Source: Chloroflexota bacterium (GTDB lineage: Bacteria > Chloroflexota > Anaerolineae > Anaerolineales > UBA4823). From it: a stretch of 64,000 bases of DNA. The position numbers and the translations under genes are program-made. The notes under the pieces were generated by a model. That model did not search any database. It saw only the letters and a list, made by a program, of their open reading frames with translations, and was not told the origin of the DNA. The stretch is from NCBI GenBank assembly GCA_029265355.1, contig JAJUJL010000002.1, forward strand, positions 124,001 through 188,000, in the 5' to 3' direction. Shown here piece after piece: positions 44,787-52,727 of the stretch (its first letter is position 1; every line of letters starts with the position of its first letter).

Positions 44787-45104
44787 CTAAATACAACCGG
44801 TTGGTTTTCCCAGCCCTGCAATGCGGGCAGCGGTTTTGGCCGGCCCACCTGGAAAAAGCTGGTAAATTTCCTTGGTATCCACCGGAGTGGACTTGGTGAT
44901 CTTGCGCAGCGTGGGCGGTTGACCGGTTGCTGCAAATTCCTGGCGGGCGAAATTGATCACGAGCCAGTGCCGATCGGTGAGGGTAATTCCCAACGCCTGG
45001 GCGATGGCCGAGCCGATTTCAGGCGTCCATGCATTGGGGTCCGTCATAAAGCCTTCGGCATCGAACTCAACGGATTGAAGAAGGGGTGAAATTTGATTTG
45101 TCAT
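44787..45104 (-). CDS. TusE/DsrC-family sulfur carrier with a single C-terminal cysteine
   Basis: A 105-residue carrier. FDAEGFMTDPNAWTPEIG, LTDRHWLVINFARQEF and the C-terminal arm FPGGPAKTAARIAGL ending KPTGCI are diagnostic for the DsrC/TusE family. The penultimate Cys (CysA) is present, but the upstream CysB of true DsrC is replaced by Ala/Arg (KTAARI instead of the usual KxACKI). It therefore resembles TusE-like carriers and probably moves a persulfide rather than forming the DsrC trisulfide with sulfite reductase; no dsrAB is present here. Confidence 0.9.
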   Translation of the reverse strand: MTNQISPLLQSVEFDAEGFMTDPNAWTPEIGSAIAQALGITLTDRHWLVINFARQEFAATGQPPTLRKITKSTPVDTKEIYQLFPGGPAKTAARIAGLGKPTGCI

Positions 45105-45139
45105 CTTGTCCTCTCTTACGGTGTATAGGGGTTACTCAT

Positions 45140-45895
45140 TCAGTTTTGCGAGATGCTGGGTTGATCTGCCAAGGCGCGTACTAAATTCAACAGCCTGGCG
45201 AGACCTTTGCGCACCTTAGGGTCCGATAGATCGCGCACTAAAGAGATCAATGAGATGTTTTTCTCGGGCGCTGGAGTCTCTTGCAAGGCTTGCAGCGCGT
45301 GATTGGTCATCGCCATGATTTCGGGCTGGGTCAAATTTCTCACAGTGGATAGAATCGTGACGATGTTATCGCCGAGGGCGTTCACATCTTGTTCGTCAAA
45401 CTCTTCGACAATGCGCTCGACGATTTTCCAACTGCTACGGGCGAATGCGAAGTAGCCTTTGCGCTCCAGGCGATCCAGCTCGAGCGTGGCCTGTTGGAAA
45501 ACCTGGCGTGTCATGACCTGCAGTTCATCGCTGAGTTCAACCATGCCCTCGATGCGGTCGAGCAAGTTGACCAGCAGGTGTGTATCGCGCAGCAATCGTT
45601 TGAGCAGGAACAGAATGTCTTCCAGGCTGAACTCCGCGCCGACCTCAGCCAGCTCGTCGATCGAGAGCTTGATCAGGTGGTTGGCGATGGGGACGAGATC
45701 ATTTTTTAGTTCATCGAATTCCTGCTGGCGCTGGACCTGGATCTCCGCCTGGCTAACCAGGTAATCCAGCTTCTTGTGCAAGCTGTCTTGTTCATTGTTA
45801 GCCATTTCCAACGCCTGGATCCGCTCTTGTTGGAGGGTAACCAGGGTGGTCAGGGCATCGATTTTTTGATGAAGCAAACTGATATCGCTGTCCAT
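45140..45895 (-). CDS. DUF1641-domain protein
   Basis: A 251-residue, mostly helical soluble protein. It opens with a coiled-coil stretch (QQERIQALEMANNEQDSLHKK broken by charged residues, residues 20-70) and ends in the DUF1641 block with SLVRDLSDPKVRKGLARLLNLVRAL. The function of DUF1641 is not known; it recurs beside SQR-like flavoproteins, so it may be a partner or scaffold of the flavoprotein encoded 9 nt upstream (inference). Confidence 0.82.
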   Translation of the reverse strand: MDSDISLLHQKIDALTTLVTLQQERIQALEMANNEQDSLHKKLDYLVSQAEIQVQRQQEFDELKNDLVPIANHLIKLSIDELAEVGAEFSLEDILFLLKRLLRDTHLLVNLLDRIEGMVELSDELQVMTRQVFQQATLELDRLERKGYFAFARSSWKIVERIVEEFDEQDVNALGDNIVTILSTVRNLTQPEIMAMTNHALQALQETPAPEKNISLISLVRDLSDPKVRKGLARLLNLVRALADQPSISQN

Positions 45896-45904
45896 GCCTG
45901 CCTC

Positions 45905-47137
45905 TTATGACCACTTGCCCGCCATCGACATTTGGGACTCGAAAGGCATCTCTTCGCCCTTGAGCAGCACATTCCAATAAATCCAACGGAACATCATCTT
46001 TCCCCAGTGATTTACCGGAGACTCCTTGAGCAAAGAGAATGGTCCAAATCCGGGGAGGGGGAATTTTCCTGGTAAAGGCTCTACGTCATAATTAAAATCA
46101 ATCAGGATGCCTTTCTCGAAACCCGACTCGATGAAACAATTGGCGTGCCCGTCGAATTTTGGCAGCGGATCCAAACCTTCCATGTGCCTGAGCAGATTCT
46201 CGATCAGGATTTCCAATTGGAAGTGGGCAACTGAGCCAGCTTTTGATGTGGGCGCGTTGCTGGCATCGCCGATCACCCACACATTTTCCCAGCGCTGAGA
46301 TTGGAGCGTGTGTTTATTGACCGGCACATAGTTGAGCTCATCTCCCATCCCAGAGCGTTCGATCACATCTGCGCCCATGTTGGTGGGAACGGTGACCAGG
46401 ACATCGTAGGGAATCTCACGGTTGTCGTAAGAACGGATTAAATTGTTACCAGCATCGACTTCCATGATATTGAACTCGGATTCCAATCGAATCTGGCGCT
46501 CGGAAAGCATGTTGCCCAGGATGGCAGAAGCGCGCGGTTTGGTGAAGGCGCCTGGAAGGGGTGTGGCAAAGATGATCTCGACTTTGTCGCGTATCCCGCG
46601 TTGGTGGAAGAACCAATCGGCCAGGAAGATGAATTCCAGGGGGGCCACAGGGCATTTGATGGGCATCTCAACTACGTTGACGACCATGCGGCCGCCCTTC
46701 CAGAACTTGAGGAAGCGATTTAAAGCAGTGGCGCCATCTACCGAGTAAAAATCGAAAACATTTTTCCGCCACCCGCCATCAACCATTCCAGGTGTTTCCT
46801 CGGGAACCAGGTGTGTACCCGTGGCGATTACCAGGTAATCATAGTGGATCACGCGATTTTGTCGCGTCAGGCGCACGCGGTTTTCATCGGGCTCGATCAG
46901 TTCGATATCAGAGAAAATCATTTCCACCTGCGGGGGCAGGAAATTGCGCTTGGGCTTGATCACATCGCCAGAAGTGTAAATGCCAAAGGGGATGAATAAG
47001 AACCCGGGTTGGTAATAATGGTTTTCATCTCGGTCGACGATGATGATTTTCCATTCAGTGGGATCCAGGTGGCGCGCCATCTGGTTGGCAGTCATCGTTC
47101 CACCCGTGCCAGCGCCGAGAATCAGCAAGGTTTTCAT
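45905..47137 (-). CDS. Sulfide:quinone reductase-like FAD flavoprotein
   Basis: A 410-residue two-dinucleotide-binding-domain flavoprotein. FAD is bound by LLILGAGTGGTMTANQM at residue 5 and VWVIGDASN near 295. A catalytic-type Cys lies in PIKCPVAP (Cys162) and a second in HANCFIESG (near 335), two of the three cysteines of sulfide:quinone oxidoreductases; the early third Cys is not apparent. The C-terminal helix FRWIYWNVLLKG could dock on the membrane. It would oxidise sulfide or a persulfide and reduce quinone, or load the sulfur relay encoded downstream. Confidence 0.85.
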   Translation of the reverse strand: MKTLLILGAGTGGTMTANQMARHLDPTEWKIIIVDRDENHYYQPGFLFIPFGIYTSGDVIKPKRNFLPPQVEMIFSDIELIEPDENRVRLTRQNRVIHYDYLVIATGTHLVPEETPGMVDGGWRKNVFDFYSVDGATALNRFLKFWKGGRMVVNVVEMPIKCPVAPLEFIFLADWFFHQRGIRDKVEIIFATPLPGAFTKPRASAILGNMLSERQIRLESEFNIMEVDAGNNLIRSYDNREIPYDVLVTVPTNMGADVIERSGMGDELNYVPVNKHTLQSQRWENVWVIGDASNAPTSKAGSVAHFQLEILIENLLRHMEGLDPLPKFDGHANCFIESGFEKGILIDFNYDVEPLPGKFPLPGFGPFSLLKESPVNHWGKMMFRWIYWNVLLKGEEMPFESQMSMAGKWS

Positions 47138-47157
47138 GGATTGTTCCTTTCTACCAG

Positions 47158-47502
47158 TTAGCTTTGTTCCAGAACCGAAGAGGCTAATTCTCCTTGACTG
47201 CGTAGCTTATCTGCAAGAATTGACCTGAGCAGATCCAGCGCCTGAATGGCTCGATCATCTGCCAGGGTGTAGATGACCGACTGCCCGTCCCGTTGGGGAC
47301 TGACCATACCACACGAGCGAAGGATGTTGAGATGCCGTGAGGCCGCCGGTTGACTGATGCCCAGTTCGACCGCCAAGTCGCTGACATTGTAGGGATGGTC
47401 TTTCAAGGCATACAGAATGAGGATACGGCGGGGATCAGCCAGGGCTGAGCAGAACTCGGCGTGCAAATGGGTAATTTCTTGCGTGAGACTGGGTGTAATC
47501 AT
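47158..47502 (-). CDS. ArsR-family transcriptional regulator 2
   Basis: A 114-residue paralogue of the regulator at 43714: FCSALADPRRILILYAL, HTH LAVELGISQPAASRHLNIL, wing QRDGQSVIYTLADD. Cysteines lie in the FCSALADP block, shared with the paralogue, and after the recognition helix (RSCGMV). The ATG at 47502 is used because AAGAGG lies 8 nt upstream; a GTG at 47511 is less likely. It is the first gene of the flavoprotein/sulfur-relay operon, 20 nt before it. Confidence 0.9.
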   Translation of the reverse strand: MITPSLTQEITHLHAEFCSALADPRRILILYALKDHPYNVSDLAVELGISQPAASRHLNILRSCGMVSPQRDGQSVIYTLADDRAIQALDLLRSILADKLRSQGELASSVLEQS

Positions 47503-47533
47503 TCGGGACACCTCTTGTAATTATGCGGAAACT

Positions 47534-47544
47534 CGAATACTATG
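47534..47544. promoter_or_regulatory. Candidate ArsR box upstream of regulator 2
   Basis: CGAATACTATG lies 32 nt before the ArsR start, followed by two further GAAT/GAATA steps (to about 47556). The same CTCGAATACTAT string occurs at 48007-48018 before the small membrane protein, and a variant at 44065-44075. Confidence 0.5.
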
Positions 47545-47564
47545 AATTGTGAATATGATAAATC

Positions 47565-47580
47565 TGTGAGATGTTTCACA
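47565..47580. promoter_or_regulatory. CRP/FNR-family binding site, SQR-like operon
   Basis: Perfect TGTGA-N6-TCACA (47565-47569, 47576-47580), 63 nt upstream of the ArsR 2 start. Placed at a distance typical for activation, and identical in both half-sites to the site before the other sulfur operon. Confidence 0.72.
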
Positions 47581-47638
47581 ATAGTGTCATTTGTCATAAA
47601 CAATCATATTACATGTCATCAATTTCGCTTCGCTCCTG

Positions 47639-47669
47639 AAAAAAAACACCCGGCTGACAAGACCGGGTG
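47639..47669 (-). terminator. Terminator of the small membrane protein gene
   Basis: A 7-bp GC stem CACCCGG/CCGGGTG (47647-47653 with 47663-47669) is followed on the minus strand by eight T. Confidence 0.88.
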
Positions 47670-47698
47670 GTTTAGGTGATGAGGTGAGGTGGGGTATT

Positions 47699-47980
47699 CT
47701 ACTTGGATTGTTTGGATTGCTTCTCGGCCCTCAATGCCAGGACAGTGAAGCCCAGGATAGCCAGGATGATCACCTGTCCAGCGATCAGTCCAATGAGCTC
47801 AGCTTCGAGCAGCCAATCCCGCTGGATGTGCAGTACAGTAACAGACCAAGTGCTAATGGCTGTGGCGATGTCGATGAGGTGTTCCGTCACATACGCCGTG
47901 CCTGCCAGCGCCAGAGCAGTAAAGGGAATTGCCAGCAGCAGTGTCCACACCACTGCCGTTGCCCCAACTTTGTTCGCCAT
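47699..47980 (-). CDS. Small two-helix membrane protein
   Basis: A 93-residue protein with hydrophobic segments at about residues 8-30 (AVVWTLLLAIPFTALALAGT) and 60-82 (LIGLIAGQVIILAILGFTVL) and a Lys-rich C-terminus. I do not recognise the family. GGAGGGCG precedes the start. A candidate ArsR box (48009-48019) lies about 29 nt upstream, so it may belong to the sulfur regulon. Confidence 0.7.
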   Translation of the reverse strand: MANKVGATAVVWTLLLAIPFTALALAGTAYVTEHLIDIATAISTWSVTVLHIQRDWLLEAELIGLIAGQVIILAILGFTVLALRAEKQSKQSK

Positions 47981-48008
47981 TTCGCCCTCCTTTCTTAACT
48001 CTTAACCT

Positions 48009-48019
48009 CGAATACTATT
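48009..48019. promoter_or_regulatory. Candidate ArsR box upstream of the small membrane protein
   Basis: CGAATACTATT, containing the perfect short palindrome GAATA-C-TATTC, shares 12 bases (CTCGAATACTAT) with the element before ArsR 2. Confidence 0.45.
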
Positions 48020-48094
48020 CTGTTTATATGCTATAAGAAAAGGGGGGCTGGGTCAATTGGACAGTCAGCCAATTCAAGTAGGGAGATTACCCTA

Positions 48095-48751
48095 TTATGG
48101 TTCGATCATGCCTTTGCGAATGGCATACTTCACCAGCTCGCTCCGGCTGTGCAGATTGAGTTTTTTCATGATATGCTCTCGATGCCGGGCGACGGTGTGA
48201 GGGCTGATAACCAGCTTTTCAGCAATTTCATCATTAGATAATCCATCTGCCAAAAGCTCCAGCACCTCTTGTTCGCGCTGCGTAAGATGCGCCCCCCAAT
48301 CTGATTCTGTCTCCGTGCGCTCCTGCCCGAGGTAATCACCCACCAAGATCGTTGCCAGGGTGGGGTAAATGTACACATGTCCTTCGTGCGCTGCACGTAT
48401 GGCTGCGATGAGATCTTGCGGGGCGGCGCGTTTGGGAACATAGCCAGAAGCCCCGGCTTTGAGCATTTCAAAGAAATGCTGCTCATCTTCATGAATGGTC
48501 AGTGCGATGACATCGATCTCCGGAAAATTCGTTTTGATGAGCCTTGTCGTTTCGATGCCAGATAAATCCGGCAGCGATAAATCCATAATGATCATATCCG
48601 GCGCCAGGGTTTGCGCAAGGCTTATCGCCTGCCTGCCGGTGCTGGCCTCGCCGACAATCTGCATGTCTGATTGGTTCTCCAGCAACATGCGCAGGCCGGT
48701 GCGGACGATCTCATGATCATCGACCAAAAGTAAAGTGATTTTATTATTCAT
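48095..48751 (-). CDS. NarL/LuxR-type response regulator
   Basis: A 218-residue regulator. The receiver domain has the acidic pair in LLLVDDHEIVRTGL, the phospho-Asp in MIIMDLSLPDLSG near residue 56 and a Lys in VPKRAAPQ. The LuxR-type HTH is LTQREQEVLELLADGLSNDEIAEKL near residues 150-205. It is encoded with its kinase (8-nt overlap), at the end of the cytochrome operon. NarL-type regulators of this kind usually respond to electron acceptors. Confidence 0.95.
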   Translation of the reverse strand: MNNKITLLLVDDHEIVRTGLRMLLENQSDMQIVGEASTGRQAISLAQTLAPDMIIMDLSLPDLSGIETTRLIKTNFPEIDVIALTIHEDEQHFFEMLKAGASGYVPKRAAPQDLIAAIRAAHEGHVYIYPTLATILVGDYLGQERTETESDWGAHLTQREQEVLELLADGLSNDEIAEKLVISPHTVARHREHIMKKLNLHSRSELVKYAIRKGMIEP

Positions 48752-50231
48752 CGTTGGCGGCTTGCTCCACCAGAGGCACTTTAACCTCGACGCGCGTCCC
48801 TCTACCGGGCTGCGACAAAATGGTGCACTCGCCTCCCAACAAAGTCGCGCGCTCGATCATTCCGATCAATCCCCAACAGCCACTCTGTTTTCCTTGTGCA
48901 AGAATGGATTGAACTTCAAAGCCTTTTCCATTATCTTCAATGATCAAGTGGACCGAGGATGGGTATTGTTTTACCTCGACTGAAACATAACTGCAGCCTG
49001 AGTGGCGGGCAGCATTGGTAATCGCTTCTTGAGCAATGCGGAACAATGTCAGTCGGATGTCGTCCGACAGTTGTATCTTCTCGCCATGGTTAATGACCCG
49101 AATATCCAGGCTAAATTGAGAGCGAATTTTACCGGCATACCAGCGCAGGGCCGCCATTAAGCCCAGGTCATCCAGTTGGGGCGGGTGAAGTCCGCTGATC
49201 ATGCGCTGCAGATTATCCAGCCCGGTGGTAGCCAGTGTCTCGAGCTGTTTGGCCTGCTGTATGGCGCGCTTTGGGTCGCGGTCGATTGTTTCCCCCATGC
49301 CGCGCAACCCCAGGCTGAGGGCGGTCAATACCTGGCCCGTGTCATCGTGCAGCTCGCGAGCAACGCGTTGGCGCTCAGCCTCTTGAGCGCGTACGGTGCG
49401 GTGGAGCAGTTCTGCGTTTAATTCGTGCAATTTTTGGGCGTCACGGATCTTGTTTTCGCGCAGTTCTTCAATCTGGCGGGAGGTCATCACCTCGATTGCT
49501 CGCAGGGAACGGATAATAAATACTGCGATCAAGCATGCCATGAGCATGCGAAACACCTGCACGGGAAATCCGAACAGGTTGATAAAAGTTTGTGTGGTAA
49601 GCCAGGCATGCTTGAGAATATCTTCAGGGGCAGAAAAAGATTGTCCAACACCGCCGTACAGGGCAAAGGCCAGGGCAGCTAAAAGTAAATCATTGCCAAA
49701 CTGCTGCAGTCCCCCTTCTGAGAGCTTTCTTTGTTGGAGGATCAGCCCCCAGGTGGTGAGGGCGGCGCCGGGTATTGCCAATGCATAGCGGGTGTACACA
49801 TCCGCAGCCGCGTAACGTATGCTGACTACCTGGTCGCTGGTGAGAACGATCAATAAACCGATCGAATAAACCCCGAAAGTCGCCAGCACCAGTCCCAGGT
49901 ACCAACGCCTTTTTTTGGGTCCGATGATTAACCGGCTGCCATAAACGATCAGCATCATAAAAGACGATGCCAATAGAAAGAGCCGAGTTATGACGATAGC
50001 TTCTTGCACGAGAGTTGGCCTCGACAATTGGGCCAGGAAAATCAAATACATCTCGAACCATTCGTGCGAGCCATGAATCAGGCCAAACAGTCCTAAGGGG
50101 CGCAGAGCTCTGGAGAACTCAATTTCCGGCGAGCGGCTGGCCTCGATCCAGATGACCAGCCCCATCGCAAAGAATGACAGGCCATAGATAAAAAAAACTT
50201 CGATGATATGGGCCTGGAAAAACGCTACCAC
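48744..50231 (-). CDS. Membrane sensor histidine kinase (HisKA_3 type)
   Basis: A 495-residue kinase. The first 240 residues form about seven helices with no obvious soluble sensor domain, followed by a coiled coil (about 240-275), the HisKA_3 motif RQRVARELHDDTGQVL with the phospho-His, and the ATPase boxes RHSG, EDNGKGF and GLIGMIERA. It begins at GTG 50231, preceded by TAGGAAAT, only 5 nt after the cytochrome b-c gene, so it is part of the same transcript. It probably senses a membrane-soluble or redox signal. Confidence 0.9.
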   Translation of the reverse strand: MVAFFQAHIIEVFFIYGLSFFAMGLVIWIEASRSPEIEFSRALRPLGLFGLIHGSHEWFEMYLIFLAQLSRPTLVQEAIVITRLFLLASSFMMLIVYGSRLIIGPKKRRWYLGLVLATFGVYSIGLLIVLTSDQVVSIRYAAADVYTRYALAIPGAALTTWGLILQQRKLSEGGLQQFGNDLLLAALAFALYGGVGQSFSAPEDILKHAWLTTQTFINLFGFPVQVFRMLMACLIAVFIIRSLRAIEVMTSRQIEELRENKIRDAQKLHELNAELLHRTVRAQEAERQRVARELHDDTGQVLTALSLGLRGMGETIDRDPKRAIQQAKQLETLATTGLDNLQRMISGLHPPQLDDLGLMAALRWYAGKIRSQFSLDIRVINHGEKIQLSDDIRLTLFRIAQEAITNAARHSGCSYVSVEVKQYPSSVHLIIEDNGKGFEVQSILAQGKQSGCWGLIGMIERATLLGGECTILSQPGRGTRVEVKVPLVEQAANDE

Positions 50232-50236
50232 ATTTC

Positions 50237-51445
50237 CTACCGTTCAGGCGCTCCCTGGTTTATCCAATCAATCACGCGCCCCAGTTCATCGGCGGAGAGC
50301 TGACCAGGGTGACCACCGGCCCGTTGTACCTGTACCAGTACACTTTCCTCGGCGTCGCCAGGCACGATAGCTGGGCCGCTGTTGCCGCCTTTGATGGCCT
50401 GTTCCAGTGTAGCCAGGGAAAGGCCACCAACGCTGGTAATGCCATGACAGGTGCCGCAGCGGTTTCGGAAAAGCGCCTCATACTGGCCTGACCAGGTATT
50501 CGCGCCCACCCCCTGGCCGGGTTCCGGCGTCGGCAGGGGTGTAGGGGTGGGTCTTGGCGTAGGTGTGAGGGGCACAAAGACTGCAACGCTCTCTCCCCGA
50601 TTGATAGTTTGAATAGCAGTTTCCTCAAATGTGACAAAAGAGACAATTCCCAAGCCTAATAGCAATGCGAAACCTGCTGCAAAAGGAGCAAATATCTGTT
50701 GCCGCTTGCGCAGCATGGTTGGCTCAGGGTCGGTTTGGTTGCTGCCCGACTCTAGCTGCGCTAATTCAGCAGGGTGCTCGTGTTCCATTTCTTCACGGGT
50801 GAGCTTCCCAGTAAACATACTCTTATTGAACTTTTTCAAGTGAACATGATAGAAATGCCAGATAAGAATGGAGAGCACGGCGAGCAATGCTTCACCGCCA
50901 TGCGCTGCTTTCGCCGCTGGTATCCATTGTCCAGGCAGGAATCTGGCAGTGGCGATCGGATTCCACATCATAAAACCGGTTATCGCCATCACCAGGGTGC
51001 CCCACACCACTGCCAGGTATTCGACCTTTTCAGCGTAATTGAATCTTCCGTAATAGCCTTTGTGCTTGCGCATGCCCAGGTAATAGCCCAGGTCCTGGAA
51101 TAAATGTTTAAAATCATCCAGCAAGGGCAGCATAGTCAGCGGAGACCGTAGCACATAGATGCGATAGGCGACGGCAATGACATGATAGACACTGACGATC
51201 ATCAAGGCAATCGCGGAGATGTGATGGATCTGGCGCGCCGATTCGATGCCGCCGAAAATGCGCAGCACAAAATCGCTCCATTGTTGGGTAGGGTATTTTT
51301 GCGGCAGGCCCGTGATTCCCAGTAAAGTGAAAGAAACCAACAGGACGAAGTGTTCGATTCGCTGAGAGAGGCTGAAGCGAGTATAAGTCTTCTCGTTTTT
51401 CATGGCAGGGGCGTCAGCGATGGAGGAAGAATTCAGGTCATTCAT
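50237..51445 (-). CDS. Cytochrome b561-type subunit with C-terminal monoheme cytochrome c domain
   Basis: A 402-residue protein. A b-type domain (about residues 20-225) has RFSLSQRIEHFVLLVSFTLLG, QIHHISAIALM and HFYHVHLKKF, with His ligands in helices as in FdnI/cytochrome b561 subunits. One more helix near 270 and a Pro/Thr linker (TPTPRPTPTPLPTPEP) lead to a cytochrome c domain with CGTCHGI near 340. It is paralogous to the gene at 52727 but carries the extra c domain. The ATG at 51445 overlaps the upstream nonaheme stop by 8 nt. Confidence 0.88.
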   Translation of the reverse strand: MNDLNSSSIADAPAMKNEKTYTRFSLSQRIEHFVLLVSFTLLGITGLPQKYPTQQWSDFVLRIFGGIESARQIHHISAIALMIVSVYHVIAVAYRIYVLRSPLTMLPLLDDFKHLFQDLGYYLGMRKHKGYYGRFNYAEKVEYLAVVWGTLVMAITGFMMWNPIATARFLPGQWIPAAKAAHGGEALLAVLSILIWHFYHVHLKKFNKSMFTGKLTREEMEHEHPAELAQLESGSNQTDPEPTMLRKRQQIFAPFAAGFALLLGLGIVSFVTFEETAIQTINRGESVAVFVPLTPTPRPTPTPLPTPEPGQGVGANTWSGQYEALFRNRCGTCHGITSVGGLSLATLEQAIKGGNSGPAIVPGDAEESVLVQVQRAGGHPGQLSADELGRVIDWINQGAPER

Positions 51446-52727
51446 TGCCGGCCTCGTTGTTGGGGGTTGAATTATCCTCAGCCGGCGCCGGCTGCTGTTC
51501 AGCTGTTTCATGGGTTTCAGAGGCGGGTCGTTTTTGTCGCCTTTCTCGGAAACGATTGAGCGTTGATCGGCCAAAATCAAGGCCTACCAGTATCGCAAAT
51601 CCACCCAGAACGGTGGGGATAAGAAATTGATAGAACAGGTTGATGTAATAAACTGCCGGCGTCTTTTCTGGAGAAGGGATGTAATGGGATAGCCACGCAT
51701 CCGGGAAATTTGCGGTTGCGTCTGGATGGCAGACCTGGCAGCGAGCGAGAATGTTTTCTCGCACTTGCAACCCCTTCTCTGGATCGTCGACGTGCTTGAT
51801 GTTATGGATTCCGTGGCAATCGTAGCATACGGGCTTATTGGTTTCGGCGTCGGGCGTTTCTTTTTCGAAGAGCACCACGGTTGTGCCGTGAAAATCAGCC
51901 ACATAGGTGTTGAGCACCTCAGTGGATAGGCCGTATTTGGTCATAACTCTTGGATCGGTGTGACACTTCGCGCAAAGCTGCGGCGAGCTCAACCTGAATT
52001 GGGCTGTGGTGGGGTCTTCGATATTGTGCACACCATGGCAATCTATGCAGGTGGGTACATCCTGGTTCCCTTCGCCGATCAACGCAGAGCCATGCACACT
52101 CTCTCGATAAACCTCGTAGATCGCACTGTGGCATTTAGCGCATGTTTGGGCCGCCCAGATGCCGGTATCCGGGAGTCTCTCTTTTGTATTTGGATCATTC
52201 AGGCGACGCACAGCGTGAGCGCTGTGGCAATCTGTGCAGATAGCTGCTTCACGGATGCCGTTGGCGAAAGCTGTCGAATGGACGCTGTCCTGCGCCTGAT
52301 CGTACTGTGTCTGGTGGCAAAAGCGGCAAGCCTGGTACAGCCGCAGGCTGGCATCGCGCAGATCGACGGCGGTAAAGGCTTCATGAGGATACTCACCCAC
52401 TGTTCTGTGGCACTGGACGCAGGCGTACCCCATCTCGCCATGAACAGAATTGTTGTGATCTTCGGCAGGCACGTAGAGATCCAGCAATTCACCATTCTGC
52501 AGCTCGTAGGTCTGCCCGGGTTGTCCGTGACAGCCCAGGCAGTATTCATCGCTGAGGGATAATCTGGGGTCTGGCTCACCCTCCGGCTGGGAGGGCGTTG
52601 CGGTCGGCGTGGCATCCTGTCGAGCGCTGCTGGCCTGGACAGTAGCTGTTACACTAAGCAATGCCAGAAAGAGAATTACACAAGCAATTCCCAGAAAAAA
52701 GTAGCATCGATGTCTCGTAGAGGCCAT
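51438..52727 (-). CDS. Nonaheme c-type cytochrome, copy 2
   Basis: A 429-residue exported cytochrome. Signal segment at about 8-32, then nine CXXCH motifs (CLGCH, CVQCH, CRFCH, CTDCH, CAKCH, CIDCH, CAKCH, CYDCH, CQVCH) and many DCHGVHNI-type repeats. A C-terminal helix (about 370-390, FYQFLIPTVLGGFAILVG) is followed by a basic Arg/Lys segment and an acidic tail, so it is membrane-anchored with the hemes outside. Heme order and spacing match copy 1 at 53461. It overlaps the next b-type gene. Confidence 0.88.
   Translation of the reverse strand: MASTRHRCYFFLGIACVILFLALLSVTATVQASSARQDATPTATPSQPEGEPDPRLSLSDEYCLGCHGQPGQTYELQNGELLDLYVPAEDHNNSVHGEMGYACVQCHRTVGEYPHEAFTAVDLRDASLRLYQACRFCHQTQYDQAQDSVHSTAFANGIREAAICTDCHSAHAVRRLNDPNTKERLPDTGIWAAQTCAKCHSAIYEVYRESVHGSALIGEGNQDVPTCIDCHGVHNIEDPTTAQFRLSSPQLCAKCHTDPRVMTKYGLSTEVLNTYVADFHGTTVVLFEKETPDAETNKPVCYDCHGIHNIKHVDDPEKGLQVRENILARCQVCHPDATANFPDAWLSHYIPSPEKTPAVYYINLFYQFLIPTVLGGFAILVGLDFGRSTLNRFRERRQKRPASETHETAEQQPAPAEDNSTPNNEAGNE

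Noticed and set aside
48070..48094. Hairpin TAGGG...CCCTA as terminator after the response regulator
   Set aside because: The stem is only five pairs with no U-run, so it was not listed.
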